Assembly: GCA_023653785.1 (NCBI GenBank)
Contig: JAMKCH010035823.1
Location: 62,001 to 126,000, forward strand
Direction: 5' to 3'
Length of the DNA stretch: 64,000 nucleotides
Source: Ophioderma brevispina
Lineage: Eukaryota > Echinodermata > Ophiuroidea > Amphilepidida > Ophiodermatidae
In this document: piece by piece, positions 28,001 through 43,000 of the stretch
How the letters are laid out: the number at the start of each line of letters is the position of its first letter
Numbering within the stretch: the stretch's first letter is position 1
Position numbers and translations under genes: made by a program
Notes under the pieces: generated by a model
Told to the model about the DNA's origin: nothing
The model's input: only the letters and a program-made list of their open reading frames with translations
Databases searched by the model: none

Positions 28001-31000
28001 CCTTTATTTTGGACAATACCTCAACTGACTGTGTATTGTCATCTTCATTAACCATTTGTGAGGAATTCTCTCATTCAGACAAAGAACTTCCAACTCTTAA
28101 CGTGCCCGATGGAATAACCGAGTACATCTGTAGTGGACAGGCTCCCGTATCAGTTACGTGGACAGCACCTACTACAAGTGACAATTCTGGAGGAACTGTA
28201 ACATTGGACTCGGATTATACGTCTGGGGATGACTTTCCTCTTGGTCCTACCACTGTCACATATACTGCAACAGACCCATCTGGAAATTCTGCGCAGGAAT
28301 CGTTTACTATCACAGTTGTAGAAGGTATTGTATGAAACTTTGAACGTTATGTACTCAAAATAAAATCAGATAGCATTCTTCTATGGCCAATCTAGGTTTA
28401 TAATTCCAATTGCATTTTATTGCACTTTTCAGAGTGGACATCTGCCTTTTAGGGGGAAATTGCCCCTAGATCTCACAGAAAAAAATAACGCTAAACCTCC
28501 CTTTTTAAAAATGCGGGATATCGTCAGGCTGGTAGTCAGCAAAGGACTTTATGGATATAAGGAAAAAGAGAAAGGAAGATCTAGCTTTTCAGTACAAATT
28601 TGGATTTCCCCTATTAGTGTCTGTGAACATTTACAATTTGCCTGAATTGCGGACTTCATGACCGCATTTGTAATGTCATACTAGGTATGTTGGTACTTAT
28701 TTTAGTATCAATGGAAAGAGAAGGGCATAGCTATCCATTGATATCAAAATTTTCAGCATTGGGTACTGTACAATGAAATCTCTCTAATAAGATACAATTG
28801 TAATATAATATATAACAATATAATAAATATTATAATATGCAGATACTACCCCACCAAATATATCGACATTGCCTGACGGTATACTCACAAATACTGCCAC
28901 TGGATTGGCTACTGGAGTGGTTACGTGGCCTTCCGTGACTGCAATGGACAATACAGGAGAAACTCCAACTTTGACACAGAATCTTTACTCAGGAGACAGC
29001 TTTCCAATTGGCATAAACACAGTTACGTATACGGCCACGGACTCTTGCGGCAATGTTGCAATGGATTCTTTTGATATTACAACAGTTCAGGTATGGCATT
29101 TCATATATTTACTTTATTGTTTGTTTTAAATGTATTTTTGTGTAACATTTTTTTAAAAACATTTGACATTTTATTCCATTGGTAAATCTGTCATATATTT
29201 ATCAGGGCGAGACTTAAATATAAATGAAGGAATACCGCATGGGAGTCATTTAATTTGAAACTTCTTTACAGATGTAGAAGATCCAATACTGGCAGTCCCC
29301 ACTGACATCATCGAGGATACCGATGGATTAGCAACGGCTGTAGTAAACCTTACGTGTGGTGCAACTGATAATTCAGGTGATACAACTATCACATCAACTC
29401 AGCCTCTGGAGATGCTTTCCCCTATTGGTACAACCACAGTCACGTGTACAGCTACAGATCCATCTGGCAACACTGACGAGGGTTCTTTGACTTACTGTCC
29501 AAGGTGAGTAATATTTTCATGTTGATGTCTCTTAGGAAAAACTTGAACTTTAAAGCTATCGTATATGTTTTCTCTCTATTGTCCTAAACATGTACTCATA
29601 TCACTCATAATAATACAGCGCACTCTAAAAGTACAAAAATGAAACTCAATATAAGATTGGCAAACACAAAGGCAGTCTCCCCAAATTCAAAATGGACAGA
29701 AAATAAACCGGTCCCATCGCGGTAAAATGTTGTAGTTTTTGTGAAAGAATACTGATTTTTTTATTCGATATGAAACGGGATTTCCCTCTTCACACGCAAA
29801 TCGGTCCATGGTATTTAAATAAGTGTTGATGGTAACTTTATAAGGTCGCTGCCACCTGTGTATGGCGTTATTCAGGAAAAGAAGTGACTCCACTGTTGAG
29901 GAGTGGACGATGAAAGTTTGCATTTCCGCCGCTGATTGGTCGGAAGTGTTATATGACTGGGAATGGGCTCAGGCGTGGGGAAAGTTGGGCGATCGGGAGA
30001 CGGACTCATAGACAGGCACACTTCACAACGTACTAGGATATATTGGACTTTACGGACGAGATGCATGATACATCGAAGTGAAGACAACTCAATGGATATT
30101 TATGATTAGCGAGGTAAAGATATGGTGTAACAGCTGTTGTGGAGGAGGGGAAACGAGCTTTTCAGCCAAACTCCCAGAGACTGTGCTTTTCATGTTTTTT
30201 ATGCATCATGGAACGGTTTTTTGTCGATTACGAGTCGACATTTCACATGCATTGTGAATCTGTTACGAACACAATTTTCGCCATGATGTGGAGTTAGAAT
30301 AGCCCATGACATTTCAACATCATGAGTGATTTCTGTAACTAGGTCAAGGTTACTTCGACGACGACGATTGATGGGAGGGACAATGACGACGAACACTATG
30401 AGCTCAGGGATCTTTACTCGGACTGATTCGTAAGTGCACTAAATTCGCGGTGGCTGCCAGGTAGGGGGGTCGGGAGCGAAACAGGGGATCTAGTAAGGTT
30501 ATATATTCGCAGCTTGGAGGAAAGGATAGCGTGATGGGGTTTTCCAACAAGAAGACTGCATCGACATGGGACGACTTTTGACATGTTGTGTTGTATTTTG
30601 GTGAGTTGTTGATGATATTGAGTATGTTTTGATTGTCTGTGTGCTGCTTGGGGGGGGGAAGAAGAATTGGTTGGAAGATGTACTTTATGGAGGTGGTTGG
30701 GCATTTGCGAGGGGGTTATTGTAGTTCCAAATGGAATGGATCAAAAATTGGCAAAAGTTTTTGGTATGAGTACGATGGGGGCGTTATTAGAAATCGGAGT
30801 AAAGTAAGAGGTTAGATTAAAGCGGGGTCAGGGTTCAAAAGGGGGTGGAGTGTTGTATGTTTTAAATGCAGCAGCCGCATGAGATGTGTCGTAAACCTCG
30901 CCACATACTGTGCGATGAGGAATTGTTCATGAGCAGATGAAAAGCAAGTAAAATGTGAAACTCAAGTTTTTGTGTTGTATAATTCATTGATTTAAAATGT

Positions 31001-34000
31001 GTTGGGTTTTGTTCCAAAAATGCAGGGGCAACATTTCATCATTCCGGTTCTTGGACATGGAATTAGTCCAATTTCAGTTCCAAATCATGCCCAATTGTGA
31101 GGGTATTACGAGGAGTCAGCCGTTTGATGCCCAAATTGGTTTTATATGTGCAAGAGTTTTAAGTATAGGGAGCAAGTGTAACAAAATTCGCAGTTTGTCA
31201 TACAGCGAATTCCTGTCTAAGTGAGTGCCAATGTTGGTATATTTTAGTTGTGGTATTGTATGAAGTTGAGATGCTTGCTGTTAAAGTTAAGAAATGTGGT
31301 GCAAATCACCACTTCTTTTGACAGGGGCTTGAAGGTGTCATTTATTATCTCACATTAAATTTTCGTTGTGGTGATGATATAGTGTTTGGATACAGACAGG
31401 TACTCTGTTGGTTGTGGATAATGTACTAGTTTCCACAGGCTATATGTAAATGCATATTTTCATGTTGAGGTATTTCATAGTGAACATTGCATCCACAAGA
31501 CTAGATAGAAGATGATGTCAAAATTGCCAGGTAATGCAAGCTTTTAGGGGCAGACAGTGTGGTGTAAGTGTGTGGGAAGTGGTTGTGAGGAGGATGTTTG
31601 AGTGTCAAAAGCGGTAAATGTCAATTTGTGAACATTAACGGTGAAATAACTAGTGGTTATAGTAGATTCAGAGTCTTTACTACAAAGTTTTGCCATATTC
31701 AATTGGTTATTGGAAAGTCAATAGAATTCTACCGATAAGATGGTGTGTGATAAGATGTGTATGAAAGTGGGAAGGGTTCAAATAATTACATGTGTATATT
31801 TTTTGTCGTGAGAATTAGAATTATGTTGTCGGTTGTTTAGAATGCCTGGAGGTACACTAGGAGTGTCTGTATTCAGAACTGTAGGTCGTTGTTTATTTTA
31901 AAAATGCACCTTTTGAAGGGGGGCGGGGAGCAATCAAGTACAGTTTTTTTAAGTTTTTATGTTTTCAACAGATTTTAAGAAAGATTTGCTTATCAGGGTT
32001 TACAAAAATACACCAAATTATAACGGGATATTTTATTTGAAAAAATGATTATTTTTAATACAGAATTGGTGTGATTAATTTATCACACTGGTGTGAAGTT
32101 CTTTGTAGGTAGAGTTTAATGGACTGGGTCTTTACTGGGAATGTTTGGTTACATTGAAAAAGATGGGCTTTGCCATTTGATGTATAAGTGACATTTACGG
32201 GTTTGAGTTGACATGTGTAATGTCTTTTATGTAGATTGCCATGTACATGTATAACATTCAGAAAGAACATGGAGAGGCCATTTTGATCAATTAATTTGTT
32301 CATGTTGTTATTGTAGCTTGTGTTTCTCGTGTTTGAGAGTGCTGTGAATGCGAGTTGCAGTTATGTATGAGTTTAATGGGAGGTAGATATTGAGTGTGCG
32401 TGATAAGGGTGACCGAGTTGATTAATGTGGGTGTGAGTTGTGGTTATTGTGTGAGTAATGCAAGTTCGTTATGATATGCGAGTTATGGTTGATTGAGTTG
32501 GTGGATGAGTGTGAAACTTGTGGGTGTATGCGAGTTGTAGCTTTGTGTTTTGCAGTGACCTGTGGTGTTGAGATTGGGCGCATTAGGGGTGTTGTAGTAC
32601 CAAAGATTTTGTGTGTGTTTGTGTAGGTAGTTTATATTCAAACTCGAGGTAGAGATGTAGGCGAGTACAGGTCAGAGAGGAGATAGTGGAGACACAAATG
32701 CGCGAATTAGATTAGAGGTGATTGGTGTGAGTTTGCAAGAACAGTGTCGCAGGGGAAGACGATCCCAGGCGGCCGGTGTGTGTGTTAGGTGCAAAAATCA
32801 GTGTTTTTAATGAGGATGTTCAGGTTTTCTCAGGTCCAGAGAGGAGAAAAATGATGCATCGGAGCCGTGCAATAGTGGGAGGGGAAGGTCATGCGATTGG
32901 TGGCTTAGGATGCTGAAGAGTTATTAGGGAGGGGTAGATGGGACATTTCAGTGAGTTACTAGTTGTGAGTTATGTGGGATGGAGGAGTTATGAGAGGCAG
33001 ATGGGTTAGGGTAGGACAGAATTAATTGGTGCGAGTTGCTTTTGGGAGTCTGGTTTCGGTGAGGCGGAGGAGAGTGTTTGTGGTGATTTACTTGGTGAGT
33101 TATGATTCTTGTAATGAGTTCTTGTAGGGAGTGTATGGGTTGAGTGTGAGTTAGTGCTGAGTCATTGAGTTTGTGCATCTGTGGCTGTGAGTTTGTTTGG
33201 TGAGTTTTGATTGTCATTGTGCAAGTTGTATTGGGGATTAGGCTGAGTGTTGGTGTTCAGGTAGGAAACAAGGACAGGTAAAAAGAAAAAATGTTTGCTT
33301 CGGAATTGACGACTGGACTGGGGAAGACCTAAATGGGGAACTGTAGCTACTTAGGGTTTCATGTAGATATTAAGGATATTGTAAATTAGGGATTTGTGAT
33401 TTGTAAACTGAACCATAAGGAGAGCTCTCAAAAAATAAGAGGCTAACATGGATTGATGTCTTAACAAAAATGTCATTGGGTGACAAACTAAACCTGAGAA
33501 ATGAGTGATTACCAGTATAAGTAGGATGGTGCCTTTCCCTCCAGTTTTGGAGATAGCTGAGTGTAACCTATTTTCAAGTATGAGTGTATTCGTTTCATGG
33601 ATGATGGCGACCTTCCTCAAAATTGGAGATGATTGTAATTGCGTTAATGCATGATTTAGGAATGGTACTTATGATGATGATTGACATGAGTCATGACATA
33701 AAAAAAAAGAAAGATATGTATCAAATAAAGTAGATCAAAGTTAAAGAGGCATTGTGTACTTCAGGTTAGCAAAAACGGTGTTCTGTGATGCCAACTTAAC
33801 CACGGTTTTTGGCTATGGTCAAAAATTAAGTAACAAAAATTGTGTGTCGCTTTTGCGCGCAGCCAGTTGCGTGTTTTATACAGATCCTCCGCGCGCCGCG
33901 CTGCCCATTCCCCGCACCAATATGTTAGCACATTTTGCGTAATGTTTAACATTCTGTACATTCGTTATATTCTGGATTGGTTTATAACACATAGTTCAGT

Positions 34001-37000
34001 GATTCAGTTGAGATGGCTTTCTAAATGACCACAGGTCAATCATAGAGATAGAGTAATAAAAGGCTAGAGGTCGTCGAACGGCCACTTGACTCAGCGATCT
34101 CACTGGAGGACGCTTAGATGTTTACAGCCCAGGCCCATTACATCTAAAACTTAGAGAACTGAAAAAGGCACTTTCTCGTTGATTTCGCCAGTCGTCCCTC
34201 GCTCATAAAATGATCCTTAGATATCGAAAAACATCGTCAGGCGTGTGGTTTGTTCAGAAAGTTTACCGTCGCAATGATCAGGCACGGTGTTTTTTTTGCA
34301 GATTTCCAAAATGGCTTCCAAAATAGCGTGGGCAATAGCATGTTCGTAGTTGCTATGACGAGTACGACGTATTAACACAGTAGAAGTGCACAGTTGTAAT
34401 ATTTTAATTAGTATGGAACTTTGACCTCGGTAGGTGCGAAAACAGCATCCGCCTGCTAGTTCGTTTGTATTTTTTGGTAATCTGCGAAAATAAGCGTGTT
34501 CGTGGCCATCCTAAATAATTAAACTGGAACAGTCCAGAGGCCTTGAGGTCAATAAGAAAATAATCTGTTGACTACCGACTTGAGTCTACGCTTGTCTGGG
34601 CTCATTTGAAGCATTTTTCATGCTGATTATGTATAAAGTATAGTCCTGAAAATGCATATTCATGGAAGTTATTTGAAAAATATTAAACAATAATATCTGA
34701 GCGACGGTAAGTGCTGTCATCTCAATGTTTATAAACACAAACATTCTCCAGGAATAAAAGTACCACCACCACACTTTTCAATAGTTTACATGGGTTAAAG
34801 GAGTGTGTTCCGGTTGTCTCTAGCCCCGCCCAGATTTACTTGGAATATGATCCGATTTTTATACCATATAAACATCGTTTGTGGTTAAACAATCAAGTTA
34901 TGCAGATATGATCCAAAATAGGTGCAGACAGGGAAAAATATGGATTTTTTTTTCAGAAAGTGTTAGAGAAATCATTTTTGTATCACCTGGCGTTTCTTTT
35001 AATTCCATCAGCAAGCGGGTCACAAAGATGGTGTTTCAAAGCTATCTTTTAGTTCACTCCATTGCACAGTGCAAACTTATAAAGGTACAGGAGGAGATTT
35101 CTTGAGGATATTAATTTCTCTCAATTTGCATTTGATCGGTTGTAGAATACCTACCGAGAATGTTTCGAAGGTTTATTGGAAGTAAAAAAGAAAACCAAAA
35201 ACTATGTTTTGAACTTGCTGTTATCGTAATCGTCTCCATATAAAAATATGCTTTGGGTTTTCTGTCGAAAATTCGGCTTATTCACTTCCAGGTGTGATCT
35301 AATAAGCATTCCAAATATGCACACAAAAAAAAAAACGGTTCGAAAAAAATTGTGGGACCCGCATTTCTTTCTGGAAACGTCCTCAATAACCTTATTTTTC
35401 TGTTTCTATGTTTTTGAGGCATCGTCATTTAAACTATAATAACTTGGAATCAGTATCTAATATTATCATGGAATTTTCACTAAATAAAAGCTTAGATATT
35501 AAGTGTTTTCTAAGAAAATATCAGAACTTAAAAGTTTTATTTGGGTCGACTTTAGAATTCATTTTGCTTGATCACGATGCTTATTGATTTGATAAATCAG
35601 CACATTCACAAATAACTATTCTCTCTCTCTCTGTCTGTCTCTCAAGATGCGGATGGACCAATTTTAATTCTACCTGATCAAATAACACAGAATACTGATG
35701 AAGGCTCTGCTACCGCTGTTGTGACTTGGTTTGTGTATGCATTTGACAATGCTCTACAACCTGTAATCTTAATATCAAATTATATTCCTGGTTTAGAGTT
35801 TCCAATTGGTCAAACAATAGTTACTTATACTGCAACGGATTCATTTGGCAACGTGATACAGAAGTCCTTTACCGTCACAATCCAAGGTAATCAACATACG
35901 GTATATACAAAAAAGTATTATATTTTTATAGCCACTACGGTGGAAAAATAAAACGAGAATCGCACAACTCTCTAGTCTAGTATCTATAGAAATTGTGCTC
36001 AGTTCTAGATCTATCGATTGTAGCTGGGTCGGGTGAGGCCCTGGGTGAAAAAGCGCGGCATTAGGGAAGGTTAATAATTAGAGGTTAATGGCTGAATATT
36101 TATAGCTTCGAGTGCATTGGCAAAAAAATCAATGCACGTCGCGCTCAGTTTGACCATGGAGTTATTATAGTAAACGATGCACTTGAGAATATTGATGGGA
36201 ATTTGAAGTTTCTACTCCAGTTTACTATAATAACTCCATGGTTTGACTACGAATAAGGGGCGCGTGCCATTATGAGTCTAGTCAAACTGACTCAAGTGCA
36301 TTGATAATTTTGCTAATGCACGAGAAACTAAAAATATACAGACATTAACCTAATTCATAAACGTTATTGCAGCAGTCAACACACATTTTTACAACAAAAA
36401 TCTGAATACGTCATGAATCCCAATGCAGTGATGTTTGCAACGAAATTATGCACACACCCGCCCATAAAATGAATCAATTCAACGTTGCGCGCAAACGTTC
36501 TAAGCACACCGCCTACGCTTATTTACATACGAACCGTACAATGACAAATATCAATGCATGACTTTTGTCCAATCATATTTCTCCTCTTAAAATAAGCGTT
36601 TATAAGTGGAACTCAAGCGATTAACAGAAGTGCTCATTAGTAACCGGTCTGATTTATTTACGACCACCACTTTCAAATGAAAGTGTGAATGACATGCTTG
36701 CTTGGCAAAATACTTCCCGCTTTCTATATGCACTTATATTAAAAATTAGGCTGTTGATGTAAGAAAGGAAATCGCTGATAATGTTAAGCTACATCGTAAT
36801 AAACAATTGTAATTTTTTTCGCACCCCGTAATTACCCGTATTTATAAAAAGAAACCGCAACTGAAAAGTTTTACTGTGATTTCACTGATTTTCCGGTGAA
36901 ATGCCCGTGAAATAACGGTCAATTGCTAGCAAGTCTGAGAATTCACGTGATTTGCCAGTGAAATCATAGATTTATTGCAAATTCGGCTAATTACCCATTG

Positions 37001-40000
37001 AGGAATCCGTAAAATTACGGTTCTTTTTACATTATAGGTAGGTACAATTTTTCTTATCTGCAAATTGATTGTACGGATTCATCCAGTAGAAACTACAGTA
37101 ATAAAGCTGTTTATAAAAATAACGAGATAGTTGTCACACGAATCATTTCACATTCAACATATTTGAAAGTGTAATCTAAGCGCATATGCGCTGACGCAAG
37201 AGCTATCACTTATTTATAAATAATAACTTTGATAATCTCCTGGGTAAAAGTTCTGCGCAAATCAAGGGAATGATCTCGCATGCGTCTATTTACTAGACAT
37301 AACGGTAGAAATATTGCAGCCTCTCTTGCATTTCTAACTTACCTAGATAACAAAATACAACCTAAATAATAAAAAATATATATTTACCAAGATTTTTTAG
37401 GAAACCCGCGTTGTAGTAGAGACGCCCTATCTCTTACACTTCCAGTAAGGTATCAAAAATGCACAGAGCAGAATATTACAGTTTGACATTTTGACACACT
37501 GTTTGAGTATCACAAATGACAATTTTAACGATACAAATAAAACTTTACCAGATATGGAAGATCCAATCATGACACTACCCGACACTATAACCGTGGATAC
37601 TGACAGTGGCATGCCAACAGCTATCGTAACCTGGAGTGTAACTGCTACTGATAATTCTGGCGCAACACCAACTTTCTCATCAAGTCATGTCTCCGGTAGT
37701 AGCTTTCCTATTGGGTCAACCACGGTCACGTATACTGCAATGGATCCATACGGCAATACGGATGAAGGGTCTTTTACTGTCATAGTTGAAGGTATTTTTA
37801 AGATCAGTTGTTATTGCTATGGCTTCTTTGGTCATACTGTTTATTACATACATAGTATTATTTAATTGAAGGCTTAAGCGCATTGTGAGCTGCGATTTTT
37901 TATTTTATTTTTGTGGGCCACTGGCTATGCTGGAAGGGCCACGTAGCGTCCAGCTGCCATTCTTGATCTATGTATCTATGTATGGATGGGTGGATGGATG
38001 TTGGTATCTCCCTCGTCAACCAAAAGGGTCCACCTAAAAATGAATATATAGAGTGCGGAACCGAGAACCGCGAAATCCTAATCTATAGTTCAGTTTAAAA
38101 AAAAATTATAGTGTATCGTCTTTAATTAGAGAAAAACAGTCTTCGATCGATACTGATCGATTCATTAATTTAATCATTCTATCTGTACCAAAAGCTTAAA
38201 TTTAATGAGGGAAGCTTAATAATTGTTGTATGTATGTTGGGGGGTTATACTAGATTGGTTTCACGGTCGAGGACGGCGGATATTTTGAGCAATAATCGTC
38301 GGGATGGTTTTATTTTGCCCGTGTATGCTTTCCAATTGTGGCTTATTCAATCATCAATCAATCAATCTTTATTTCCATAAAAAAAAACAATACATCAAAT
38401 AACATCAAACACACAAAACATATGGAGGAGTAGGCTGGAAAGCCATTTAGGCCTTAAAATCACCTACTCCTTAAAAACAAAGCAATTACAGAAAATCAAA
38501 TAACGAAAATTTCGTTAGTAACAATCAACATCCACATTGTTGATGAAAATAACATTGAGGGATACCAGCACCCGTGACTGTATCATTTTGCATTTTATTT
38601 TTTTTAAATTATTCTACAAGAATATTTACGGATATCTAAGACATGAAACAACAAAAGTCCACTGCAAAAAATATTTATTCAGGCAGAGAACAAACTCAAA
38701 TCTCAAATCTGCCAAATAAAATCTTAAGTTATGCATGGTTGCATAAAGTATTTTCAACTTTGCATGACTGTTCTTCCGACTTATACTTAGACAGTTGGGG
38801 TCGTTTCGTTTTAATCAACTTTTATACAGTGTGTGTGTGATCTTTAAAATTATCTTTTATGAGATATCCACATCTGCAAAGACATCATTGTACTCTATAA
38901 ACATATCTTTTCAGACAATGAAGCTCCAACTATTAATGAACCCCCTGATATAACCGAATACATCTGCAGTGGAGAGGCTCCCGCATCAGTCACGTGGCCA
39001 ACGCCTACCACAAGTGACAACTCCGGAGGAACAGTAACCTTGGAGTCTGATTATACATCTGGCGATGACTTCCCTCTGGATCCTAGAGTTGTCACTTACA
39101 CTGCAACAGACCCCTCAGGCAACTCTGTACAAGCATCGTTTACTGTCACAGTGGTAGAAGGTATTGTATGACCATTTTCTATTCACAGACGGATACCACG
39201 AATGAAGTGAATTAATCCATATCTAATAAAGTTATTTTATAGCACCGATCACCAGTGAAGGTTATGTAGTTCACTATGAATCTGTTAATGTCACCTCCCG
39301 TCATTATCGCCTAAAACCTCAAATCCTCCCGATAGGACTATTTTGCTAAAATAGGCTGATCTTCTGTTTTGAACAAAATCTTCAGACATCGATTGTTCCC
39401 GTTACATACTTAAATAAAACTATTTTCTGTTTTCGAAAAATCATATTATCATGCTTATATCACTAAGGTATTTTTTTCTCGCAGGAACAAACGGTACCTC
39501 CCTCCCCACCTCCGAGTTTTAATCGCTTAGCCAGGTCCCTGCAAAACATTGGCCTTGTTCTAATAAATTACTAGCTAAAACCGTTCGGTGGTTTATACGT
39601 TTCAAACCGATTGATGGATATTTTATTTTAAGGTTGCAACCCCCTACACCACTATTAGACAAGAATTTATTCAAGATTATTAAATATAAAGATATACACA
39701 TTACACAATAACCTTTATACTTCACCTATCGCATAGAAAAAAAATAAGTGTTTAACCTTTTTGAAACTAAATGTGTACTTTTAAACAGACAATACACCTC
39801 CGACGATATTATTGCCAGATGATATAAGTAGAAATACGGACCTGGTGTTGGTACAGCAGCGGTTAATTGGGATTGGTCACCGCAACCGACAATGCAGGAG
39901 GAACATCGACGGGACATCGGATGATAACTCTGGTGATAAAAGCTTTCTTTGGTACAAATCCAGTTACATTATACAGCCACGGACTCTGGTATTAACGAAG

Positions 40001-43000
40001 CAATGGATTCTTTTAATATCCTAGTAGCTAGTATGGCATAAAATTATTGTCAATTCTTTGATTTATGTATTGTACACAATTAGGGTGTTAAACAAAAAAA
40101 AAAGTAAACCTGGTATGAAAATGGAAACGTTTGTCAATTAACACGAAACGAATTTCTTGGTCTGCAAGAGGACATAATATAGTCACGATCTTCCAAACAG
40201 GCGATCGACCAAAAGTCACATTTCGAGATTCGGCGATATGAGTTTTAGCGGAATTATGAACTCATATCTAAAAATTTGAAACATTTTAGGAAAATGATTT
40301 TAGTGTTACATTGTGGACATTGAAACGTTCTTCCATTTGATGGCAAACCGTTTAAAAAGCTTATTTTTACGGGGTTTGTTAGCAGAAATGGCTCCAGCAT
40401 TCATTGTAAAATGTTATAGTATTTTACTGTAAACTTTAGTACTGAATAGTTATAATTGAAAATTCATAATAATGTACGATAAGGTTGATACTCGAAAAAA
40501 AAAATCGAATAAAAGCCCAAGTTGTAGTCGTGTTATACGCCTGGTTTAAATTGAGATTCATAACATTTACAGGATTTTGCTGGCTTGTATTCCAAATTGC
40601 AGCATAGGCCTATATGTGTAAGTACACTAGTACATCCAAAGTGCCTGTCAACATTTGAAACCCGGGTTTGTGATTGATTGGACATAATAACTTCCTTAAA
40701 CGTTAAGCGGAAGAACAGAGGAAGAAGTTGTGCTTTATTGGTTTATTGCTGTTAAGTGTATATTTTATTCTTTTGCAGAGTAAAAAGAATCAAAAATCAC
40801 TATTTATCTAGAAGAAAGCTTTATCTTACTATCAAAGTCATTTTTTATTGTGTATTAATTTACGAAGGCGTTTGACGAAAATAATTTTAATTCATCAATA
40901 CCGAAAGAAAATTATAGGAAGAGTATATTGGCATTAGGTCAATGATGTTTCTTAAAAATTTAAAAACCAAACGGACTTCGGAGTGTCTATTGGTTATTTA
41001 AAATTTGAAATGAAAAATGACATTCCCATGAGAGAGATTATTGTATTTTGTCATCAAACAGACCATGCGTATATGTTTCACCTTTGGGTCCACACATCGT
41101 CAGTATCGTTGAAAACTGCTATGACTAAAAAAAAAAAAACAAGGTATTTTTTTTATATTATTAGAATTAATGTTTGCTTACCATACAAAGTGTGATGTTA
41201 CATTGTATTTCAAAACAAGAACTTCTGAAGTTAATTTTCAATTCAAATGCCCAAAAATTATGAGTATCAAAGTGGATTTATGAAAATTTCAGAGATGATA
41301 ATGTTCTCATATTAAACATCTTTCGTTATTGAATTGAAAGGAAATATTTCCTTACCTACTAAATAAAGAAGTGTAATCGGGGTTTCATTTCAATTATATG
41401 GAGTAATTTCAATGAGTTAATCTGTTATCCCGGGTTTAATTCTACCATAATAATGTATTCTCAATAAGATGGGATAATGTAAATAATTATTTTTCTACAA
41501 GCACTGCAAAAACTAGGGTGTTAAATTTAACACCGTCGGTGTTCTAGGAGGATCACACCAAGAGGGTGTCAAAATTCAACACATTTGGTGTAATTTTAAC
41601 ACCCCATTGTGCAGTGTGTACTCAAAATCACATTACTTTATTGCGCTTATTTACTAAGTACACAGAGAAATTATCAAGTTAGTTTAATTATTAATCAACT
41701 AAGTCGCTGAAACTCAAAATAAATATCGTAGGTATGTGGGGAAATATAGCAAAGAAAAGAGAAAAAACGAAAAAGATTTTGAGGTACTAAGTTTTACATA
41801 TCATTATTGATCTTAATTTGGCTGTAAATTAATCATGTAAGTAACTTTCATACATGTAAGCCTATCTAACTGAGAATGGGACCCTCTGATATGAACCCAA
41901 ATACCTAACCACGATACTATGCTACCTTATATAGAGGGAATATATAAGAACATTGAATTTATATGCATTACTTTCCTTTCAAATTAATATATTGCAAATT
42001 AAAATGAACTAATATCATACCAAAACGTGAAAGGGTTTCAACAAGAAGTTTTTGAACTATCTATAAAAAATTGAAGTGAAAATAAGTTACTACATTAGTT
42101 CTTGTTTGTGACCTTTCTGGTGTTACAAATTGTCTTGTTGTTGTTATAACTTTGAATTACTAACATAGCTGATTTGATTTTTTTAACTTAATTATAGCTT
42201 CAACAATCAATTTCCAGCAACAGGTGTAAACTAAGTAATTGTTACTATTTTTTGCACAATTTACCGTAACTTAATACATGTATGTTTATGTTAACCATTT
42301 TCAAATGAAAATAAGGGTATTTGTGAAAGTATTCTCATGAAACGTATAGTGGCAAATCATTGACATAAAATAAAAAAAAAACCTTTAAACATGTCAAAAA
42401 CAAATTAAAAAGAGCGCTTAAAAATTGCCTTTCAGAAGCTAAAAATCCTTAAATGTAATGTAATTAGAAACAAAATGGCGCGCGACGCGCGCGGAAATTT
42501 AACATTTTTAAACTATTATGGTAAAATATGAGGTTATTTTGGTCAAAAACACATGAACAAGCAACAAAATGGGGGTGTGATCCTATTGACCATCCCCCCT
42601 CATCAAAAATATTGGGGGGGGTTATCCAACCCGGGATTTACGCTAGGAAAAGATCAGAAAAGACAATACTTGACCATATTATAATAAAGCGCAAAATACT
42701 GTTTCTGTCCAAATTTTTCAAGGCCTATTACGACTAAAGATAGAAGAGAGGGGCTTCCTATTGGAACTTTGCATATATCAACATTATTAGCACTAGTATG
42801 GATTTTTATTTATAACGGTTATTACAGGAAAAATATTGTAAATCATATAGGAAAACACTGGCGGCAATTCTGCCAAAAACTCCCATTAAGGCGACAAAAA
42901 AACCCTTGTTTTACGGGCGAGACGGACCTTTCAAGTAAGTAGGGTCGGTCGGGGGAATTTTTTTAGTTTATATTGCCACCCCGCCTGTACGCCACTGGTT

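Noticed and set aside
29890..30120. Promoter and first exon of a separate gene (G+C-richer patch, ATTGG box, GTAAAG donor)
   Set aside because: No open frame or domain follows; evidence too thin.
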